DNA of 64,000 nt. Origin: Linnemannia elongata. Taxonomy: Eukaryota > Mortierellomycota > Mortierellomycetes > Mortierellales > Mortierellaceae. This document shows positions 37,918-49,400 of this stretch, piece by piece. Made by a program: the position numbers and the translations under genes. The stretch covers positions 1,736,001-1,800,000 of the forward strand of contig JAXBDG010000001.1 in assembly GCA_036320915.1 (NCBI GenBank). The letters are read 5' to 3'. Positions within the stretch are counted from its first letter, which is position 1. Each line of letters begins with the position of its first letter. Under the pieces are notes generated by a model. That model saw nothing but the letters and a program-made list of their open reading frames with translations. It made no database searches and was not told where the DNA came from.

Positions 37918-38292
37918 TTACTGGATACTCTGGTTGGACTCGTGCTGCTGCTGCTGGTTACGACCGGCCTTCTGGCCCTGTTGCTGCTGACCCTGCTGTT
38001 GCTGCTTCTGGTTACCGTGGGACTGGGTTGACTGGGACTGGGCATGGGCGGACTGGTTCTGGTTACGACCGGCCTGGCCAGACTGCTGCTGGGGGTGCTG
38101 CTGGTTGCTTGACTGCTGCTCGTGGTCAGACTGGTGGGACTGGGTAGACTGAGCGGAGGCGTGGGACTGGTTAAACTGACCCTGGGAGTTCTGGTTACGC
38201 TGGTTGGGGTTCGAGGACTGGCTCGAGGACTTCTGGACCTTGTTGCCCGAGGCAGACTGCTGCTGGTTGCGGTTGTTGTTGAGGGACGACAT
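37918..38292 (-). CDS. Small Gln/Asn/Ser-rich low-complexity protein
   Basis: Single-exon ORF of 124 codons starting MSSLNNNRNQQQ. Gln, Ser and Asn make up most of the sequence, with His, Gly and a few Arg/Lys. Hydrophobic residues are almost absent, and there is no cysteine, membrane segment or known domain. A run of imperfect short units (GRNQ, QSTQSH, GQQQQGQ) gives a prion-like or hydrophilin-like character. A TATA box lies about 115 bp upstream of the ATG, and the Kozak context AACATGTCG is good, so I treat it as a real gene and not a chance ORF. Function unknown; a stress-associated disordered protein is one possibility. Confidence 0.7.
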   Translation of the reverse strand: MSSLNNNRNQQQSASGNKVQKSSSQSSNPNQRNQNSQGQFNQSHASAQSTQSHQSDHEQQSSNQQHPQQQSGQAGRNQNQSAHAQSQSTQSHGNQKQQQQGQQQQGQKAGRNQQQQHESNQSIQ

Positions 38293-38405
38293 GTTTTGAA
38301 TGTGTATGTATGTGTGTGAGAGAGGAGAGACTGTTAGAGTGTTTTGTTTGGAGAGTGAAGTTTACGAGTTGAGTGAAGAATAAGGAAACAGCGGCAAGCT
38401 TCCAG

Positions 38406-38413
38406 TTTTTATA
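38406..38413 (-). promoter_or_regulatory. TATA box of the Q/N-rich gene
   Basis: On the minus strand it reads TATAAAAA, about 115 bp before the ATG at 38292. It is the clearest TATA element next to any gene in the window and suggests a regulated, not housekeeping, promoter. Confidence 0.6.
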
Positions 38414-38943
38414 GCCATTTGGACACCAGCGCTTGGTTGCAGAGGTGTGTCGACATCAATGGCTCAAAGTGTCGCCATCAAGAGTAGCGAGGAGTGTTGT
38501 CTTCCATGATGCTTCGCGTAGAAGGACGAAGAAAGACGAATACAAGACCAATTGTCTAGGACCCCCAATTGGCTCGTAGGAAAAAGGCGAACGAGCGAGC
38601 GCCAGGTTTTGATTGTTCATTCATGCCTGGCTCCTTTTTTGCGGTGTCACTTTTTAGCGCGCAATTATTGTGGGGTATGAGGAATGTTGTGGCTTTCACT
38701 CTCACTCAGTCATTTCCTGCAACGAAGAAGGACAACTGTAGGTGGATACCCATTAGCCGCTTCATGGACAAAAAAAGACCGCAAGAGGTTTCACAGAGAA
38801 GAAAAAAGTGAAGGCGAAGGAACATTGAGGGGTGCCAACCACAGTGTGGGGAAAGAAACATTCACAAGCATAAAATAGCGCACATCGCAATGGCCAAAGC
38901 GGTGGGTGCGACACGAAGGATCCAGTAATCCTCCAGGATGGGC

Positions 38944-38963
38944 TTTTTTTTTTTTTTTTTTTT
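38944..38963. repeat. Poly(T) tract, 20 bp
   Basis: Uninterrupted T run between the Q/N-rich and DsbA-family genes. Confidence 0.95.
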
Positions 38964-39469
38964 CTTTTCGAACACAATTTTATTTCTCCCTCCAAGATGG
39001 ACCATCTTTGAGGGATTAAAAAAGAAAATTTCGTTTTGGTTTCTTTTTTTTCGCACAACACGCATTACGTAAGAAAAAAGATGTCGATCATCATTTCCTT
39101 CCCTAAAATATCTCATTGACCCAATGCGTCTTACTCCCCTTACTGGTGCTCGCTCGGAGGTTAATGATGTTCGTCTGTAGGGTTTGTGTTTGAACCAGCA
39201 CATAATTGCAGGCCTGCAAATCCACCTTCATGTAGCCTTGCATAAAGAAAACAGTTGAACGAATAATGATGTGCTTCTTTCTGATCCATGTCGTCATGCA
39301 TTCACTAAGCCCCCCCTTTTTTTTGACCAATTTTCGCGACCAAGAAGGCAAACTAACGGATAATGGCTACCGTGGATGAACAGTCCATCCTCATTTTTTT
39401 TAACAAACTCGCGTTCACAGGTCACAGTGTATTAGGGTTATTCGTTTGATATTTTGTACAGTGGCTAGC

Positions 39470-40276
39470 TTATTTGGCGATGCGGTTGAAGACCTCAACA
39501 AAAGTGTCAGGCTCCTGAGCCCCAGAGAGGACATACTTGTTGCCAATCGTAATGTTGGGCACACCCTGAACACCCTCCATTTTAGACCTCTCAATCTCGT
39601 CCTGGACTTCCTTGACACCCTCATTCGAGGCCAAGAACTTCTCAACCTCACCACGGTCCAACCCAATCTTGACCGCAGAGTCAATCAACGTAGGGACCTC
39701 GCCACACTTGTCCTCCTCAAAGTAGTTTCGGAACAACTCCTCAACTATCTCATCCTGCTTGCCACGCGCGGTAGCATAGTTGATCAGGCGGTGGGAATCC
39801 AGAGTGTTGACGACGCTGCCGTTGTAGCTGAAGTTGATGCCTTCCTCATGACCTACTTGGATCATCCGGTCGCGGATCAGGGGTGCGCGGGCGGCGCCAA
39901 ACTTGCTGGCGTACATGTCCATCTTCTTGATGGGGACTCGCGAGGCCGAGGGGTCGAGTTGGTAGGGGTGCCAGTCGATCTGGAACTTAACGTCCTTGTG
40001 CTCGGGTGCTGCCTTGAATGCTGTGATTGCTTTCTATTACGTAGATAAAGGAAGAACGCAGGAAAGACCACGTTAATAGCTTTTCTCCCTTTTCATTCAT
40101 TATAATCTTCACCAAAGTAGCTCCAGGATGTGATCCATGGGTGCTGTCATTACCTCGAGACGCTTCTTTCCGATGTAGCACCAAGGGCAAACGGTATCGC
40201 TGACAATATCGATCTTGATAGTCTTGCCGGCGGGGGCGGCAGCTGCTGAGGTGGCGGTAGTTGCGGCGGTAGTCAT
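39470..40276 (-). CDS. DsbA-family (FrnE-like) thiol oxidoreductase
   Basis: Model: complement(join(39470..40033, 40154..40276)), 228 aa, the usual length for FrnE-type DsbA proteins. The first exon ends shortly after the redox motif CPWC in SDTVCPWCYIGKKRLE. The second has the helical insert and the cis-proline loop GVQGVPNITIGNKY near the C-terminus, so the thioredoxin fold is complete. No signal peptide is seen; the Ala/Thr-rich start could be cytosolic or a weak targeting sequence. An in-frame upstream ATG at 40306 would add ten residues; I chose the later one because MTTAATTATS leads directly into the domain. Substrate unknown. Confidence 0.92.
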
Positions 40277-40584
40277 CTTTTGAAGTAAGGGAAAGGCACG
40301 TCTCATAAAAGAGTGGAGTGTGTAATGGCTGGTTGTGTGAAAAAAAGAAGAGGGAAGGAAGCGTTGGAAAGAAAGATGAAGTTGAGAGAAAAAAAAGGTT
40401 GAAGGGCCTGCCTTTATCCTTTACCCGAATTACTAATGGAAATTCACGTATCCTTCACTCACGTACAAGAAATCAAACAACTTTGCTGTTGATCAAAAAT
40501 AAAGAAAAATCATTGGCTCGTGAATGCTGACAGACATTCGCCGAAGATTAGCTGAGCCATGCGATGCATAATTTATTTACTTCA
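40277..40584. other. Spacer between DsbA-family gene and zinc-cluster gene
   Basis: 308 bp containing the DsbA-family promoter and the 3' end of the transcription factor gene. A-rich, with no supported gene. Confidence 0.5.
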
Positions 40585-43500
40585 TTATGGGTATGGAGAT
40601 TGCTGCTGAGAGTGAATAGTCTGACGACGCTCATTGGGAAACAGCGGGTCATCGGCCCCAGCCAACCCCTGCTGCGCTTGGAACCTGAACATTTTGTCCG
40701 CATCGCCCAGTGCCTGTCGAATACCCAGGGGTACATTGCTATCTGGAGCAAGATAGCTCCTGGCCATATCTATAGGCTGGAACGAGTCGGGTGACGGGGT
40801 GTCATTCACTATAGCGGGTGCAGCATATCCTTCCTGCTGGGGAACGGCACTGGTCGGGGGACTGAGAGGTTGGGCTGGAAACGTATTTTGGCGAAGTCCA
40901 GCCTGCTGCTGCTGTTGCTGCAAGTAAGCTGTCGCAAAGCTCATGGCGCTTTCATTGCTGAACCCATCCTGGTAGCTCACTGCAGACGAGTTGAGCATCC
41001 TCATGAGCTCGTTCTGCGCCTGGTCGGAATTCAATTGCTGGTAGCTCGTCAGTGTTGAAAAGTTCGAAAGGAACGAGTTAACGGCTGCCGAGTCCGACTG
41101 TTGCTGCTGTTGGTGCTGTTGTTGTTGTTGCTGTTGTTGCTGTTGTTGCTGTTGTTGTTGTTGCCTCTGTTGATGTTCTCGTTGGAGTTGCATAAACTGC
41201 CGTTGCTGGTTCAGACGATGTTGCTCCTGGATCTGAGCCGCTGACAGTCGGTCGAGGGAAGATACTGGAGGCGATGAATCCAAGAACTGTGTTGACTGCT
41301 TCTGTTGCCTCTGCTGTTCTTCTTGGAGCGACAAAAACTGGGCTAACGACATCATAGGCGCATGGGCAGGTCCTCCTGGGGTCGATGGTAATTGCTGCTG
41401 TGCCAGGGCGAATCCATTGAAGTCCGATGTGTATGGTGCAGGGGCAGGGAACGAAGGTAGGGATGTGTTTGTGCTTTGAAGAATCGGTGCTGTTGGTAAC
41501 GAAGCGTGGATGGGTCGGTTTGGCACCTCTGGTGACGATGACAGCTTCAGACTTTGATCCAAATCATCCAGAGAGCGATCTCCAGCCGGGGCCCAGCTAT
41601 TCGCGATTCCACTGTTGGCGCCAGTGTTGAAAACTCCTTGATCCTGCTGCTGAGGGCGAGGAAAATTATTGTTCAGGCTGTTGCTGATGAGCTGGATGTT
41701 GGCCTTGGAGTCGACTGGGATCGGAAGGGGTGCGGAGCTCGTCATGGGCTGTCCAACTTGTCCAGGGTTCGATTGAGTGGAGCCTGCAGCGCGACCGCTG
41801 AAGGCTTGAGAGCCGTCTGACTGTCCCACAGCATTTTTGCTCTTGCCAACTCCTTCGCTGCTTCCTGTCGTTGGGCCGCCGACCTTGGGCGATATTTTCC
41901 TCATGCGGATGGGTGTCACGCCAGAGCTGCCAAAGGACATCCTAGAGCCATACTTTTGTGACATAGGGAGGATGTGCTTGAGGGGTGGCCGATGATCGTA
42001 CTGTGGGTTTAGCGAGTAGGCATAATCGCCTTGGTAATCCATGGAGGAGTCCATAGAGCTTTTCAGCAGCTCGACTTCCTTCTCGATATCGACGGCGGTA
42101 GACTCGCGGAGGATGATGTTCAACAAGGCCAGGGATCGCTTGAACATAATTGGCCCGCTTGTTCCTCGACGGATGTCGTTCGCTTGGATGGTGGCTGCAG
42201 CGATCAGACAGTAGATGACAAAGTAGCATCCTCGAATCGGGTATGTCAGAGAGACAATGCCATGGTTGGTGAAAAGATCGTCTGTAATGACCGTGATATT
42301 GGTGGCCGACACAGAGCAAGTTTCCCGGGAGTTGGCTGTCATCTCAGGCTGGCTGACTGATAAATCATCGCAGAAGCTGCGCAAGGTCATAAGTAGACAG
42401 GCATGATATACCATGTGGAGCATGGCGCCAAAGGGTGTCCGAGCAGACATGTTGGATGCCAATTGGAGTCGAATAGGAAGGCTGGCTTTCCAGGCTACCA
42501 TGGCAGAGGTAATGACGCGACACTGGGGGATGGCATCTTCGGCTCGGATCGCCTTTGTAAGGGATTTGCGGACGAGCATCAGGGCCTGGTGGTTGATTTT
42601 GGAGAGCTTGATGTACTCGATGAAGTTGAGAATGTTTTCGATCTCCTGGGTATCGTCAGGGTCCTCGTTGTTGATGCAAGGCATGTCCGCTTCCGGTTCG
42701 ACATCTCTGAAACTCATCGATCTGCCCTGTGAGACTGAGATAAACTGGTCCAAGACGAAGATGGACCAGAACAATCGCCGGCGCACCTCATGGCTCTCCT
42801 TGTCCAGTTTCATGCTAACAGGAGACGTCTTGTGGAGTTGCAGCTCCTATTAAAGCACGATATTGTCAAAGAGAGATGGAAGATTGGGTAAACATGGCTG
42901 AGCAAAAAAACCAACAAATGGTCCTATATTGCGGAATGGGATCATTAGTGTAGTTCCTGTCTCTCACTTACCCTAGCGAGAACGATGACCATTTGGGTGT
43001 ACATGTATGTGCGAAAGTAGAATCCGTTGTGCTTGACGCCCTCCTGGTATTTGATAATCAACAACAGCGCCTGAATAGTTGACAGTCGAGGTTTGTCGAG
43101 TGTGTCGTCCAGACGACTCAGCCAAAGGTCAAAGTATCGACGGCCGTCTTGAGCTCGCCCGGGGGCATATTGAGACGCCACAGCATAAATGGCAGCCAGC
43201 AAAAAGTCGGGCACAGGGTCCTTAGGGTCGTGTAATCGTCGGAGGAAACTGGGCTTGTGGACGATAAGGAGAAATGGATGGACATGCTGAAAGTAGAGGT
43301 TGATAAGGTCTGGCTGAATGTCAACCAGGGGCTCGGAGCGACCTCGGGATCGTTGGTGAGTACCTGGACTAGCGCCGTTACTGTTGCGACGTTTGTGGAA
43401 CGGTTGGTCGAGGTCGTGTGTCACTGTGGAGGTCGAAGGCTCAGCGGACTCTGCCGCTGAGGATTCACCGGAAGAGGCCTCTGCAGAGTCATTGTCGCCT

Positions 43501-43943
43501 GCGACCTGGCTGAAGCTGCGAAGGGTGTGAGGTGCGATACCGTAGTTGTCAATCTGCAGGCGATCCATGACATGCGATAGATCCTCGGTGGGCGAGGACC
43601 GACCAGGCATACCACCAGCGCTGTTGCTTCTGTTGGGTCGAGTTGCGAATCCACCAGAAGGGTAGGACGACGATAACTCGGCCTGAATAAGGTCCCGCTC
43701 CCGTTCTCGCTCTTTGGCCCGCTGCTCCTTTTCACGTTGGTGGACGAGGTGTGGGTTGTTTTCCTCCATGACCTTTTCCATGTCTAAGACGACTCCATTC
43801 TTCTGGGAGAAGATGCATGCGGTCCCGATTCTGGCACATGTCGAGCACTTGTCGCCTTGACCGTCGTAGTTGCATCTTGTCTTTCTACGGCGACATTCCT
43901 GGCAAGAGATGCGGGCGATGAGTCTGGGTTTGATCTTTGTCAT
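40585..43943 (-). CDS. Zn2Cys6 fungal transcription factor with fungal_trans domain and polyQ region
   Basis: Model: complement(join(40585..42846, 42972..43943)), 1077 aa. The N-terminal binuclear zinc cluster (about 14-46: SCQECRRRKTRCNYDG, then CSTC and CIF) has all six cysteines and the basic stretch that contacts DNA. It is followed by a Lys/Glu/Arg-rich helix. The fungal_trans middle-homology domain spans roughly 205-560 (INLYFQHVHPFLLIVHKPSF, SHEVRRRLFWSIFVLDQFIS). The single intron falls inside it, at VLAR/ELQLHK. The C-terminal half is disordered and Gln-rich, with a long interrupted CAG/CAA tract around 41095-41165, as in an activation domain. Target genes cannot be told from the sequence. 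Confidence 0.95.
41095..41168 (-). repeat. Coding CAG/CAA polyglutamine tract
   Basis: On the minus strand this is a mixed CAG/CAA run giving roughly 20 glutamines with one or two His interruptions, in the C-terminal region of the zinc-cluster factor. Confidence 0.9.
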
Positions 43944-45340
43944 CCTGCGAGGGAGAAGTAGAAGGAGAAGCGGATAAAGGAGTAGATGGGGAGGAGTGTT
44001 GGAGGGAGGAAATATATGAAGTGATTGGTTGTGGGTATGCTATCAAGAAGTTGTAAGTCGGGGAAAAGAGCCGAGGAGGGGCGGAGTGAAGAGTGGCGAT
44101 TGGCGGTTGAGTGATCGAAGGGAAGAGAAGAGGAGAGGACGAGGAAGAGGAAGAGGAGAGAACGGAGAACTGAGAGAGAGAAGGAGGAAAAGGGGGGAGG
44201 TGGAGAAGGAGGAGGAAGAGGGAGGGAAGGGAGGGGGGAGAAGGAAATGGAAGGAGTGGAGAAAGATGGAGGAAAAGAAGAAAAAGAAGAAATAAAAAAT
44301 ACGCGAGATGTGGAGACGGAAAAAGGGAAACGTTCGTTGGTTGGATGAGAGCGCAGAGGGAAGGAAAGAGGGCACAGGGAGCAAGAAGCTGCAACCTCCC
44401 CGGGAATGCCCATCTCCAAGTCGTACGCCCTCAGACAAAGGGTACTCTCCCTCCCCCTGAGAATTACTATGCTCCTGACCTGATGGGTAGAGTAGAATGT
44501 CCTTACTCTCTCTTTTCTCTATCTCTATCTCTCTCCACACACATGTCAACACTCTTTCCTCGCCTCCCCAACCACTTCATTGATATCGCTGTCTTATTAC
44601 CAATTCTTCGTCGATGAACGTTCTCAATATCTTTCTCCCCACACATGAACGTATTGCCTTTTGATTTAATAGGCTCGATGGTGCGTAGCATAATTGGCTT
44701 CGTGGAAGAGCTTATCCCATGTCAAGGGTTACTGGGCGGGATCTTTTATTCATTCCCACTATCACAAGGAGGCAAGCACAGTCTTAGCCCAATCAACCCC
44801 AACAAGCAAAAAAGTTTAGCCAATGCTTCTTAAAGAACGAAGAAAAAAAAAGTGAGCGAGACAATTTTCAACGGTCGCAAATCTGTGTGGTTCATTCGAT
44901 GTCCATAAGAAAATTTTATGAATTTTCTTTTCTAATTCCTCATTTTTATCACTTTATCATATCAATTGCTCAGAAAGCCCGTTGTTGTTTGTCATCCTTT
45001 CTTTTTTTCTCCTCCATTTGGTGTTGGCTGATATGGAGGGCAAGGCGAGAAAGAAAGACAACCAGAAAAATAAGAAACAATTTTTTGGTTCATTTCGCCT
45101 CTTCCCCTCATTCTTTTTTGTGTTTCCCTCTGCTCACTTTGTTTAGCCTGTTCTTCACTTGTCTATTGAGACATACAGAGGCAAGTCGCGTGTTATGTTT
45201 TGCTTTAAATCTTCATTGACTCTGGTTTTCTTCCGTTCTTCAAAAGAATAAAGGCCCGTTCATATTCTGTTCCTCCACAAAAACAATAAACCCACTCGCA
45301 CCTGCGCTAATGGGTTGTGTATTCTTTGCGGGTTAACCTA
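43944..45340. other. 1.4-kb spacer upstream of the zinc-cluster gene
   Basis: It is extremely purine-rich on the plus strand (44070-44300), so the zinc-cluster promoter and leader are pyrimidine-rich. The Ser/Pro/Phe-rich minus-strand ORFs are artefacts of this tract. No gene seen. Confidence 0.5.
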
Positions 45341-45774
45341 TTTGACAACCCGGGTTGCTCAAATTATTCGACAACTTCATACTAAGTCCGTGTAACTCAC
45401 TTTTTTTGTTTCCAAGACGAAAACGTGGATAGGAGAGGCGAAACTCATGGAGACAGCTTGCTTCCCTTCGCGCTCCCTCGGAGCATCATTTGCGCACCCT
45501 CAGAGTAGATCATTGAAGCGTTTTGGCTGAAATTATCACTTTTTAGCTACTGACAAGCCGCGGTGATGACGATATGGGACACGAACTCCATGAATTAAAC
45601 CACAGGAAGCAGGGCAACGAATTGAACATATTAGCAACGAGCTAGAATTGAACACATTAGCAACGAGCTTGTGATATTGCAACAAGGTGCTGTGTAAAAA
45701 AAAAACAAAAAAAGTGAGTTGCATGGACTTATTACGGGGGTTGTCGAATAATTCGAGCAACCCGGGCTGCCAAG
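45341..45774. mobile_element. MITE-like element with about 70-bp terminal inverted repeats
   Basis: The left end (45341-45411) and the reverse complement of the right end (about 45703-45774) match over about 70 bp. Shared blocks include CCCGGGTTGCTC, AATTATTCGACAAC, TAAGTCC and AACTCACTTTTTTTG. TA dinucleotides flank both ends (45339-45340 and 45775-45776), as expected for a Tc1/mariner-type target duplication. The interior has no ORF of note but carries two 26-bp tandem units. The 434-bp size, inverted ends and lack of transposase fit a non-autonomous MITE. A TA pair is weak evidence by itself. Confidence 0.65.
45621..45672. repeat. Two 26-bp direct repeats inside the MITE-like element
   Basis: Tandem units start at 45621 and 45647. 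Each reads ATTGAAC, A, T or C, then ATTAGCAACGAGCT, with few differences. Confidence 0.85.
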
Positions 45775-45853
45775 TAGAATATTCCATTCTTTGCAAACTG
45801 ACAAAAACCAAGAAATGGAAGCCCACCTTTCGTTGCCATAGCTTCTGGGAAGC

Positions 45854-45857
45854 AAAA
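45854..45857 (-). terminator. Pol III TTTT terminator of tRNA-Ala
   Basis: Four T residues on the minus strand, two bases after the mature tRNA 3' end. Confidence 0.7.
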
Positions 45858-45859
45858 GT

Positions 45860-45932
45860 TGGAGAACCTGGGCATCGATCCCAGTGCCTCTCGCATGCTA
45901 AGCGAGCGCTCTACCATTTGAGCTAGATCCCC
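45860..45932 (-). tRNA. tRNA-Ala (anticodon AGC)
   Basis: 73-nt tRNA on the minus strand starting GGGGATC. The D-arm is TAGCTCAAATGGTAGAGC. The anticodon stem CTCGC/GCGAG encloses the loop TTAGCAT, giving anticodon AGC. The T-stem CTGGG/CCCAG encloses a 7-nt loop. The 3' half GTTCTCC closes the acceptor stem with one weak pair, and the discriminator is A. No intron. A TTTT Pol III terminator follows at once (45854-45857, minus strand). Confidence 0.93.
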
Positions 45933-46482
45933 TTTCCCTTGATGATACACAATTTTGAAAAACGTTGATATTCTCTACTATGAAGTTCATATGCACTTAA
46001 AGAATTTAGGCGAATTCAGTGCACTTATGGAAGACTGCGATTGCAGTTGTGGAGTTGCTCCACCAAGAAATTTAATTCCAAGCACAGTGACTGCTGAACT
46101 TCCCTCGTGACGTAACACTGTTGCACTTTGAGTGTGGTAAGTTGACCGCACAGCATCACCAAAAGACCTACCCTCTCTCTCTCTCTCTCTACGCCATCGT
46201 CTTGGACGTCGACAATCACACGCCGACTCGAGGAGCTTGACACGCCCATGTATAAACACAAGCACGGGGACGACTACCCAGAGTCATTGAATGGGTAATG
46301 CCCTGTTTGATTCAACTCGATTCGGCTCTTCTTCCCGAAGAGGATGGGTTGGTTTTGATAAAGGCTATTGTTTCGAGGAAAACTACCTGCGGTGGACTCT
46401 GCATAACTGACTTGAATGCTATGTGCTTGGCTACAACAATAGTGGATCCAAGCGGATCAAAGACACTGACCAGGCTCCTATC
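45933..46482. other. Spacer between tRNA-Ala and the BET gene
   Basis: Shared upstream region of the tRNA (minus) and BET gene (plus). A CT run lies at about 46171-46190. No supported gene. An upstream noncoding exon of the BET gene is possible but not visible. Confidence 0.45.
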
Positions 46483-49400
46483 ATGTCAGACTTCATATAC
46501 CCAGAGGCAGCTTCCAGTGCTTCTCAAGCGCCAAAGGTAATGATCCATGGACGATCTGTTTGTTTTGGATGCGATTGTTTCAGAGCACGAATATCTTACT
46601 TGGCCTCGTCTTCGGTACTTAGCCTCTCAACCCTCCTCAACGGGTCTCCAATGGAGGGGCCAGAGTGGATATGACGCCCTGGCAACACAAACGATGCACG
46701 GACATCTTGAAAGAGCTAAAGAAAAACCCGGCTTCACTGGACTTTCGCTACCCAGTACCTTATCAGGAAATGCGGCTCTTCGACTATCCCGAAATCATCA
46801 AAAACCCCATGGATCTCTCGACTGTCGACAAAAAGCTTAAGGCACGGAAATACGAGACGGTCGATGATTTTGTCAGCGATATCAACTTGATCTTTTCCAA
46901 CTGCTACCTCTACAATGGACCACCAGGACCGATGGCTGTCGTGTCAGAGCATGCCGCAAAACTCGAAGAGGTATTCAAAAACGCGCTGGCCAAACTCCCT
47001 GTGGTGGTAAGTGGATTTTCACAGTGTGGCCACACCTCTCTCTGTTTTCAGGACATAATTTTGGTAATGGATAATGCAATTAATTGTGTGGTATTTTGTT
47101 GTAATAGGAACCCAAAATGGCCCCAGAGCCTGTTGTGATCAAAGCAAGCCCCAAAAAGCCCTCAGCACCAAAGCCCAGGAAGGATGTTGTCAAAAAAGAG
47201 GAGAAAAAAAAGGAGGTCAAGTTGATGCCTGTCCAACTTGTCGCCCCAGCATCTACTGCCATGACCAGCATGCACCAGGAGCACACCCGGGCGGATTCAG
47301 AGGAGCGGCGGCCTAAGCGGGATGTTCAGGCCCCTTCAAAAGAGATCCCGACAGGCAGCTCGAAGCGGAAAGGACAGGGCAAATGGAAATCTGATCCTCA
47401 ATTGCGTCACTGCCAGAATATCTTGAAGGAGTTCGCCAAAAAGTCCAACGCAGAGTTCATGTTTCCGTTTTTGCAGCCTGTGGACTGGAAGGCGTTCAAA
47501 TTGTTCACCTATCCAGAGATAATCAAAAACCCAATGGACGTGTCAACTATTCGAACTAAGCTTGAATCGGACGAGTACGACAATGCGGCACAGTTCGAGG
47601 CGGACGTGCGACTCATGCTGAACAACTGCTACACATTCAACCCTCCAACAGACCCCGTCCACCAGATGGGTCAGCGACTGCAGAAACTGTTCGAGAGCAA
47701 GTGGGCAGAGTTACCTCGAGAGCCAACACCCCCACCAGTGGAAGAGGTGACAATTGACTCTGAAGAAGAGGAAGAGGAGCCAGATGTGGATTCTTCAGGT
47801 ACGCTCTGCGCCTTTTGTAGTTCATCGTGTGATTATTTTAGGAGCCCTGATCTTGTTGCTTATTGTTTTAATTTTCCACATTTTGTTATTTGGATGTTTA
47901 GATGACAAAATTGCTGCCATGGAACGGGACTTGAAGACTCTGTCAGAGAAACTGGAGACCATGAAGGCAAAGAAGGAAAAGAGCAGCAAGCAACCATCTA
48001 CTTCTAAGTCAGTGCAGGAGAAGCCACCAAAGTCCAAATCATCCTCTTCAGCATCCAAATCCTCGTCCAAGACGCATGAGCACAAGGCGTCCAGCTCAAA
48101 GAGGTCGAGGCCTGTGTATGCCAGCAGCGACGAAGACGACGATGTCCCAACCATAACGCTCAAGCAGAAGCAGGAACTCAGCGAGAACATCAGCCGGCTG
48201 GAGGGAGAAAAGCTAGCCAAAGTGATCCAGATCATTCACAGAAGCATGCCTCAGCTGCGCGACGTAAGTTTTCTTTCCATCGATTACAATTTCTTGGTCA
48301 ACGTTGATATATCAGGACCAATCTTTTCCCGCGGATACTTACAGCTATTCTTTTCAACTATGATAGAATGGTGGTCAGGACGAGATTGAACTTGAAATGG
48401 ATGCACTGGATCCAGCCACTCTTCGCGAATTGTATTTATATGTGCGCAAGAATTCCGCGGCGAAACGGAAACGTCCCGAGCCCAAGAAGGTTAACGTTCA
48501 GTATGCACAGGAGGACTCGGTCAAGAGGATATCTGAGCTGGAAGACAAGCTTCAAAAGTTTGACGCGTCTTCAAGCCATGGTATGTTAATTTGTGAAGCC
48601 ATTTGCATGGCCGTTTTATGTAATCGACGAGTAGTCACCTTGTACGTGAATGCTAATGAATCTAATGGTTATCATGGCGAAGCAAACGGCAATTTGTCGC
48701 ACTCTAGTGACCTTTCGGATTCCTCCGACTCTGATTCCGACTCCAATGACTCAGGTATACATTACACCACCATCGCCACGTTGTAATGGATATGGACATT
48801 GAACAAAGCCAATGATCCCTTCAACTTTGCGTTCTGTTGCATATTTACGAAAGTTATTTTTGGGATTCTTTCTCTCCGTCTTGTAGAACCAGTACGTCCT
48901 TCAGCCCGCAAATCTAAGAAAGCGACAAGTCCACCACCTACCAAGCCAAAGCAGGAGGCACCATCTCACAGATCAAGGCAGGAATCGCCTTCTCCATACC
49001 GCAAGGCAACGCCTCCTCCATCCCACAAGCCAAAGCAGGAGTCACCACCTCCATCTTACAAACCTAGTCAGGAGGCAGCGCCCATACCTCGCAGGCGAAA
49101 ACAATCAACACCTCCACCTCCTTCGCGCAGGTCAAAGCCATCAACACCGCCTACCTCACGCAAGTCAACTCTTGACTCGCTCTGGCCGAATGACTTGCAA
49201 GGTGGCACCAAGACTGCCATGTCTTTTGACGTGGCCCCTCTCGATCTGAAAGCTATTAGTGCAGTCACCTCGAACGCGACCAAGGATAAGGAGGTCCACA
49301 GCCGCAAGCAAAGCATTGTAGGTTTGATCGTCTTTTTCGCGGCATGGTATAATGGACACGTGCAACTTGATTATTGGAGCAAGCAAACTTACTTATGACC

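Larger units (their letters stand above)
38293..39469. other. Upstream region of the Q/N-rich gene and 3' flank of the DsbA gene
   Basis: It holds the TATA box at 38406-38413 and a 20-base T run at 38944-38963. Short ORFs at 38569-39061 are Lys/Phe-rich artefacts of A/T runs. No RNA gene seen. Confidence 0.5.

Noticed and set aside
39446..40048. 200-codon plus-strand ORF
   Set aside because: Antisense to the DsbA-family gene, with no domain. The minus strand explains this region fully.
43885..44552. Overlapping Ser/Pro/Leu/Phe-rich ORFs of about 160-170 codons (minus strand)
   Set aside because: Three frames over one purine tract give similar repetitive peptides, so they are artefacts of the skewed sequence upstream of the zinc-cluster gene.
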